Shown piece after piece: positions 58,911 to 64,000 of a stretch of DNA of 64,000 nt (position 1 is its first letter; each line of letters opens with the position of its first letter). The DNA comes from Lineolata rhizophorae (Eukaryota > Ascomycota > Dothideomycetes > Lineolatales > Lineolataceae): positions 169,901 to 233,900 of the forward strand of contig MU001690.1 of NCBI GenBank assembly GCA_010093515.1. The letters are read 5' to 3'. The notes under the pieces were generated by a model, which saw only the letters and a program-made list of their open reading frames with translations, made no database searches and had not been told where the DNA came from. The position numbers were made by a program, and so were the translations under genes.

Positions 58911-59813
58911 TCAATCATCGCTGATCATGCCCACGGGGGTGTCACCCATCATGTCCCCTAGTTCCTCGACCGTTATTTTGTAGACTTCCGCAACGTTCAT
59001 TTCCCATCCGTGACCTCCGCTTTCCACCATAGCTTCAAGATCTAATTCTGGCTTCTCAATGCCGATGCCATCGAGTTTGTCGTCCGTATCCGTCAGCGGA
59101 TCGTCCCGTTCGTCATCCTCACTTTCTTCGTCCTCTTCATATCCCCCCAAATCCATCACGCTCACGACGCAGAGCCGAGTCCGCCCAACCAAGTTTCTGA
59201 TCCGAACTTTCTCCGTCGTCGTCACTAGCCGACTATGCTCGGATGTTCCAGGTAGCGGCTCGCCAGTCTCGACGTTCCTGGCACGTAGGAGGGATGCGAA
59301 GGCGACGTCGAGCTTTCCGAGAAGTTCAAACAGTTGTCTCGGCATCGGCGGAAACTTTGGTATGATGGTCACGGCTAGGAGCGCTAGAGAGAGGAGATAG
59401 GGAACCTGAAGCGATGCTTTTGTTTGCAGGTCCGCCTGTAAGCAAAGCATCGAAGCATTTACGGCGAGCGCGCAGCCACACTTACCGGTGCCTGAGACCC
59501 AGATCACGTCCAACAAGCTTTCCATATCTGTGGCCGCTTCAGCAAAATCGTGATACCCCACCACGTCCGTCTGGGACCCGTCCTCAAGGTTCCCACGCTT
59601 CGCAAACCGTCGCTGGATGTGCAACATCGCTTGGTCAGCATACTGGATGAGGGCCGACTCCTTCGCTCCTCCTAGTTTGAGCGGATGCAGTCGCGGATGC
59701 GGAAGACTACCACGTGGGCTGGATTTAGAGTGCGCGACAGGCGACGTCGCGACTGGAGAAACCGCTGGGGGTGGCTGGACAGGGTCAGCAGGAGCATCGG
59801 GGGCAATGTCCAT
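58911..59813 (-). CDS. uncharacterised fungal protein
   Basis: Exons 59813-59486 and 59416-58911; 834 coding bases, 277 residues. The start is the first ATG (MDIAPDAPADP); the frame is open further upstream without an ATG. The 69-bp intron (59417-59485, GTAAGT...AAAAG) is stop-free and in frame, and its removal gives IWVSGTASLQVPYLLSLALL. The N-terminal 50 residues are Pro/Ala-rich. A helical domain follows (YADQAMLHIQRRFAKRG; DFAEAATDMESLLDVIW; FPPMPRQLFELLGKLDVAFA), then an acidic run (EEDEESEDDERDDP). The family is common in Pezizomycotina, and I do not know its function. Helical, soluble, probably part of a complex. Confidence 0.75.
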   Translation of the reverse strand: MDIAPDAPADPVQPPPAVSPVATSPVAHSKSSPRGSLPHPRLHPLKLGGAKESALIQYADQAMLHIQRRFAKRGNLEDGSQTDVVGYHDFAEAATDMESLLDVIWVSGTGKCGCALAVNASMLCLQADLQTKASLQVPYLLSLALLAVTIIPKFPPMPRQLFELLGKLDVAFASLLRARNVETGEPLPGTSEHSRLVTTTEKVRIRNLVGRTRLCVVSVMDLGGYEEDEESEDDERDDPLTDTDDKLDGIGIEKPELDLEAMVESGGHGWEMNVAEVYKITVEELGDMMGDTPVGMISDD

Positions 59814-60235
59814 GTTCGAAAATGATGCTTCCTGCGTCAACAGAATGGTAAGATCGTCGCAGGTACAAAAAGTTAATATTCAAAATAGCCTAAGTGGCGG
59901 GTAAGGAAGATTGCGGGCTGTCCTGGTTATAAATGAGTTGAGAACCAGTCTCGTAGCGCGGAGTGCTGGGTGTAGGCGTTGAAGCTTCCGAAACTCGATC
60001 GAGTCCACGGGAGTGCTGATTGGGTGACCGATCAGGTGACAATGAATGACCTCATTGATCACACACCCCCTAAGAACCTACGTAGTGTGCAGTGGGCTCC
60101 ACAACTACCCCTCAAGCGCGAGATTTGGTCGAAAGTCCGCCCGTGATTCCCAGTATAAAGTTTCAAATATTATTACTAGAGCATAAAAGTTTCCAAACCA
60201 AAAGGCTAACAAGACCAACCAAAGTCACTCAACCC
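59814..60235. other. intergenic
   Basis: About 420 bp between two genes transcribed in the same direction, AT-rich near 60150-60220. Nothing else is seen. Confidence 0.5.
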
Positions 60236-61852
60236 TTACTTAGAAAGCGTAAGGGAGACAGCCCTCACTTGCTCCCCGGGTGCCATTTCAATTTGCCTTT
60301 GATTATTCCCGTTTTCAGTGCCTTCAATCACCAGCCGCTGAAGCCGCTCCGCCCCTTTTTGTACCGCGTACAATTGTATTTCCAATGGAGGACTCCGCCG
60401 ATTTTCAGCTGCCGTAGGCGTCAAAACTCGCTCCTTTAAATCTTTCAAGCTTGCCGCCATGGACTGCATTTTAGCCATGATTCCCATCACATGGGCCAAA
60501 GCATATATTCTGTAACTGTTGACCTGTTTCAATAGTTGCAGCTGCTCTTCAAGCCTTTCACGTGATTCTCTATTGCCACCCAGACGTGTGAACAGCTGGC
60601 TTAGAAGTTCTTCGCGGTCGATCTTGATTCCGGCATCATCGCGAGCAATGATCTTGCCCATTGTATCAAATCGGCTTTCCATTCGTCTCAAAGAATTCCG
60701 AAGGTTGTCTGCTTGCTCAATGCGCTTGGCTAGGTGGTTTTGGAGGAATTCGCAGTGGCGTAGATATTCCCTGCGAACGGCATCTTCGTCAGAGCTGAAG
60801 AACGTGTTTAGCCAGGTCCAAATCTGCCTCTTCTTCAATTTGTTTAAAGTTTGGAGAACCCAACGGCTGCTCAGGAGAGCTTCGTCTACTAGACGTCCAA
60901 CTTTCACGTTGAACGTCACGAGCGCGTCGGCAACCTCCTCCAAGTCGCGGATGAATTTGCTGAGTTCATCCAAGAGCTCGTCATGAGAGGGTAAATCGGA
61001 ATACCGGACGACCGGCCTCAATATGCGGACTGCGAGCTCGGTCTTGCGAATGTGTGCAGGAAGCTCCTTTCCATAAAGTGTTAGCGTTTGAAGCTCTGCG
61101 ACGTTGTCCTGCACGTTCACTAGATCCTCGAACTTCACGCTGCTCCTTCCCAATTCCGCTGAGCGGCAGAAAGGCAACGAAAGGTAAGAAGCACCAGGAA
61201 TGTGGCAGATCGGCGATATTGCATCCACCATCTGCGGGTAGACGAGCTTTGAAATGGCGACATATAACAGCAAAAATACAAGGCAGGCACCAAACACTGG
61301 AATGAGCATATTGACCGCAACGCCTAGGAGTGAGGCTGTGGAACTAACGATAGGCCCAAATAGGTAATTCCAGAGATGTCGAAGCGCAGGCATCACTATC
61401 TGCATTACAGGCGTGCTTTCAGAGTCTTCAGTTGAATGAGAAGATGATGGTGGGGTCGGTTCGGAGGCAGATGAAGCTTGTTGATTCCGTCGACGGACAT
61501 GGCTAGAGGCTCGTGCAGTAGCGCTTGTAGGTATCCGCGAGGGTGTCTGATTCCCTTGATACATGGAAGGCATGGTGAATTCTGGGCCAGAATCACCATA
61601 ATGATAGAACTCTGAGGGACGTGCGACTGGCCTTGATCGCGGCGGCTCTTTGGTTCGACGACTAGGTGGTGTTCGTGGGGAGAGTGAAGGCGGCGGGAAT
61701 CGTCTTCGTTGTTCGGGGGGTGTAGAGGTTTGAGAGTTGGTAGATGCAATATCCGGTAAGCCGCACTCAGACAGAGCGTCCGACATGGAATCTTCGGCGA
61801 AACCCCACGAGTCCCCTAAGTCGTTGGGCGGTAGTGTCTCGCTCGTCTCCAT
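60236..61852 (-). CDS. uncharacterised membrane protein with coiled coil
   Basis: A single exon of 538 residues starting METSETLPPNDLGDSWGF. Residues 1-150 are Pro/Ser/Arg-rich and disordered. Two hydrophobic stretches (about 160-215: LWNYLFGPIVSSTASLLGVA and MLIPVFGACLVFLLLYVAI) form one or two membrane spans. The remainder is a long helical and coiled-coil domain: LVNVQDNVAELQTLTLYGKE; LLDELSKFIRDLEEVADALV; EFLQNHLAKRIEQADNLRNS; and ESRERLEEQLQLLKQVNSYR. This shape suits a membrane-anchored tether or nuclear-envelope/ER protein, but I recognise no family. It is divergent from the MST1 gene. Confidence 0.78.
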   Translation of the reverse strand: METSETLPPNDLGDSWGFAEDSMSDALSECGLPDIASTNSQTSTPPEQRRRFPPPSLSPRTPPSRRTKEPPRSRPVARPSEFYHYGDSGPEFTMPSMYQGNQTPSRIPTSATARASSHVRRRNQQASSASEPTPPSSSHSTEDSESTPVMQIVMPALRHLWNYLFGPIVSSTASLLGVAVNMLIPVFGACLVFLLLYVAISKLVYPQMVDAISPICHIPGASYLSLPFCRSAELGRSSVKFEDLVNVQDNVAELQTLTLYGKELPAHIRKTELAVRILRPVVRYSDLPSHDELLDELSKFIRDLEEVADALVTFNVKVGRLVDEALLSSRWVLQTLNKLKKRQIWTWLNTFFSSDEDAVRREYLRHCEFLQNHLAKRIEQADNLRNSLRRMESRFDTMGKIIARDDAGIKIDREELLSQLFTRLGGNRESRERLEEQLQLLKQVNSYRIYALAHVMGIMAKMQSMAASLKDLKERVLTPTAAENRRSPPLEIQLYAVQKGAERLQRLVIEGTENGNNQRQIEMAPGEQVRAVSLTLSK

Positions 61853-62356
61853 GGGAAGTGGCGCGTGACGTTCTCGCGAAACAATAAACCTGCTTCCTCG
61901 CTAGCCCGGAGAAGACTGCGTGCTACACAAGCCAATATATCGTTCCAAGCTCCGCGATAGTAGTGAACAGGCCGAGATGTAACCGCCAGTGTAGTGTTGA
62001 CAGAAAAAAGATAGGTACGGAGCACTTACCGGGTGCAGCAGCTGATGAGCAGTGGGCAGGGTGCTGGAAGGACAATAAATACGGATGCAGAAAGAAACCA
62101 GGCGAGTGCGGATGTCAAAGCGTTGTGAATCAAAGAGTGGTAGGCTGCAGCTGGCGGTCAAAGGAGTCAAAGGGGTCAAAGAAAGGTGGCACTGATGGTA
62201 GAGGCGCTGAGCACGCAGTCTCAAGCTTGACTCTCAGGACAAGACGAGTTGGACACTCATTATGTAAGCGAGCTGCTAACATAGCGGAAAGTCTGAGGCG
62301 GAACGCGCCATCAACACCGCCAAAGAACCTCCCGTCGCGCCCAGCAACCTCCTTTC
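61853..62356. promoter_or_regulatory. divergent promoter region, membrane protein / MST1
   Basis: 504 bp separate divergent start codons. A GTCAAAG tandem (GTCAAAGGAGTCAAAGGGG then TCAAAG) lies at 62157-62182. No gene is supported. Confidence 0.5.
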
Positions 62357-63925
62357 ATGGCCGCGCTCCCCTGGCGCGTCCGGTCGCCGCGCATGCTGTG
62401 GATTTCTAGCAGGCATGCGCACTGGAGGATGCCCGCCTTCGCGTCCTGGATGCGCGCGTGCTCAACATCTAGGCCACCCAGGGAGCCCGCGCTCGACACA
62501 ACCAAAGCCCCCCCGAAGCCCGCCGCGGACCACCGCCAGCTCGGAACGGCCCAGTCGCTCTTCACCACCTCTCCCTACAGTCCGGGCTCGCCGCTCTTCC
62601 TCCCCAACGGCGCCTCCATGTTCAACAAACTCGTATCCTTCCTTCGCGCCCAGTATCCTCAGTTCGGCTTCCGCGAAGTTGTCACCCCCACCATGTACAA
62701 GAAGTCACTGTGGCAGACGTCAGGGCATTGGGACAATTATGCCGAGGACATGTACGAGGTTCGAGGGCGCGGCGCGACCGGACGGACGGCGGGCGGAGAG
62801 ATCGGCGAAGACGACGAGTTCGGCTTGAAACCAATGAATTGCCCGGGGCACTGCTTACTTTTCGCCAGCGAGAAGCGCAGCTACCGCGATCTTCCAGTTC
62901 GACTCGCCGACTTCTCCGCGCTACACCGCAACGAAGTGTCGGGGTCGCTCAGCGGCCTGACCCGTGTGCGGCGCTTCCACCAGGATGACGGCCACATCTT
63001 CTGCATGCCGTCACAGGTCCAGGACGAGATCAGGAGCACGCTGGAATTTGTTGAGCTCACCTATAATACCCTTGGCTTGGGACCCTACAGGCTTGTCCTT
63101 TCCACGCGTCCAGAAGACCATTACATCGGCACACGTGCCGAATGGGACACCGCTGAGGCACAGCTGAAATCTGCTCTCGACGCTAGTGGGCTTGAGTGGG
63201 AAGTCAATGAAGGCGACGGCGCTTTCTATGGCCCCAAGATCGATATCATACTGAAAGACTCAGATGGGAAAGAGCATCAGACTGCCACAGTCCAACTAGA
63301 TTTTCAGCTTCCCCAGCGCTTCGGCTTGGAATACGTGTCCGCTACCCCCGAACCTGGAAAGGGCGAGGAAGCAAGCATACCTGAGCAGAATGATCCAACC
63401 GTCCCTGTTATAATTCACCGTGCAATATTTGGTTCTCTAGAGCGTTTCCTAGCCCTGCTGATCGAGCATTACAATGGAACATACCCATTTTGGCTCTCGC
63501 CTCGTCCAGCAATGATCATCAGTGTTTCACAAAAGCTGGAAGAACTAGAGTATATTCGGGACGTCGCTGATATTGTACGAGGAACGTCAAATACGTTCCA
63601 CCAAATTGAGGGTAGCAAGAGGCGAAGACGTGCCCAGCCTATTCTTCGGAATCCAATTCATGTCGACGTTGATACCTCAAACCGCCCTTTGGGTAGGAAA
63701 ATCAGAGAGGCTAAGCTGAAAGGCTATAACCACATCATCATTGCTGGCCCCAAAGATGTTCCGCAGCAAAGCCTGGATTTAGAAATTCATAATCAGCGTA
63801 ATAAGGTCACCGTCAGAGATCACCTTGTCCAGGTCCTCGGAAACGGGACACCAGAGTCACATGTAAAAATAACACCTGCTGCCCTAAGACTCTACTTTGA
63901 GAAACTTGTAGATAACTACTTGTAA
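62357..63925 (+). CDS. MST1: mitochondrial threonyl-tRNA synthetase
   Basis: A single exon of 522 residues. The first 50 residues are rich in Arg, Ala and Trp, as in a mitochondrial presequence. Class II synthetase motifs follow in order: motif 1 around FREVVTPTMYKKSLWQTSGH; a Zn-site and active-site stretch KPMNCPGHCLLFASEKRSYR; motif 2 HRNEVSGSLSGLTRVRRFHQ and DDGHIFC; the GDGAFYGPKIDIILKDSDG block; and motif 3 HRAIFGSLERFLALLIEHYN. The C-terminal anticodon-binding domain ends LRLYFEKLVDNYL. There is no N-terminal TGS or editing domain, as in yeast Mst1 and unlike the cytosolic enzyme. An insert of about 18 residues (VRGRGATGRTAGGEIGEDDE) splits the segment after DMYE. Confidence 0.96.
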   Translation: MAALPWRVRSPRMLWISSRHAHWRMPAFASWMRACSTSRPPREPALDTTKAPPKPAADHRQLGTAQSLFTTSPYSPGSPLFLPNGASMFNKLVSFLRAQYPQFGFREVVTPTMYKKSLWQTSGHWDNYAEDMYEVRGRGATGRTAGGEIGEDDEFGLKPMNCPGHCLLFASEKRSYRDLPVRLADFSALHRNEVSGSLSGLTRVRRFHQDDGHIFCMPSQVQDEIRSTLEFVELTYNTLGLGPYRLVLSTRPEDHYIGTRAEWDTAEAQLKSALDASGLEWEVNEGDGAFYGPKIDIILKDSDGKEHQTATVQLDFQLPQRFGLEYVSATPEPGKGEEASIPEQNDPTVPVIIHRAIFGSLERFLALLIEHYNGTYPFWLSPRPAMIISVSQKLEELEYIRDVADIVRGTSNTFHQIEGSKRRRRAQPILRNPIHVDVDTSNRPLGRKIREAKLKGYNHIIIAGPKDVPQQSLDLEIHNQRNKVTVRDHLVQVLGNGTPESHVKITPAALRLYFEKLVDNYL

Positions 63926-64000
63926 TCATGCATCATATCTCATATAATTGTCAATAGCGATAACGTGTTTCATCACCGAGTCGTCAATATCACCGAGTCG

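Overview
The window is nuclear DNA of a filamentous ascomycete (Pezizomycotina). Nearly every gene is broken by short introns of about 46-170 bp with GTRNGT donors, CTRAY-like branch points and YAG acceptors. The gene set fits: a six-HAMP group III histidine kinase, an NLP, an L-arabinitol dehydrogenase and a DUF3435 relic. GC-rich intergenic DNA with dispersed TACCTA/TACGTA clusters suggests a Sordariomycete, but that is inference; the species is not determined.

Layout. 1-16.5 kb holds four minus-strand genes: a C2H2 zinc-finger protein, a Uls1-like SNF2/RING translocase, the nik-1/os-1 osmosensor kinase and a Laa2-like trafficking adaptor. 16.5-24 kb holds the FG nucleoporin NSP1, the mitochondrial ATPase inhibitor INH1 and a 14-3-3 protein. 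23.9-28.3 kb is a gene-poor gap with microsatellites. 28-43 kb is dense: a SCOC short coiled-coil protein, the mitochondrial processing peptidase beta subunit head-to-head with SDH4, a P450-like gene, a small probable mitochondrial protein, a membrane J-protein, RNA polymerase I subunit RPA43, a coilin-like protein and a tRNA-Met. 42.7-52.1 kb looks like an accessory island: an NLP gene, a heavily decayed DUF3435 (tyrosine-recombinase-like) gene and an L-arabinitol 4-dehydrogenase gene with a one-base frameshift. 52.5-64 kb returns to conserved genes: the PP4 regulatory subunit Psy4/PPP4R2, a UPF0658 Golgi membrane protein, two uncharacterised proteins and mitochondrial threonyl-tRNA synthetase.

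Functional themes. Five genes are mitochondrial or probably so (INH1, MPP-beta, SDH4, the protein at 36.0 kb, MST1). Nuclear genes form a second theme (Uls1-like, NSP1, RPA43, coilin-like, Psy4). The most interesting item is the protein at 39.9-42.3 kb. It pairs a coilin-type N-terminus with a C-terminal block resembling the coilin Tudor-like domain, separated by a long acidic and basic linker, so it is a candidate fungal coilin. The accessory island is the second point of interest. All exon boundaries were inferred by hand from reading-frame and splice-signal agreement; no search or alignment was run.
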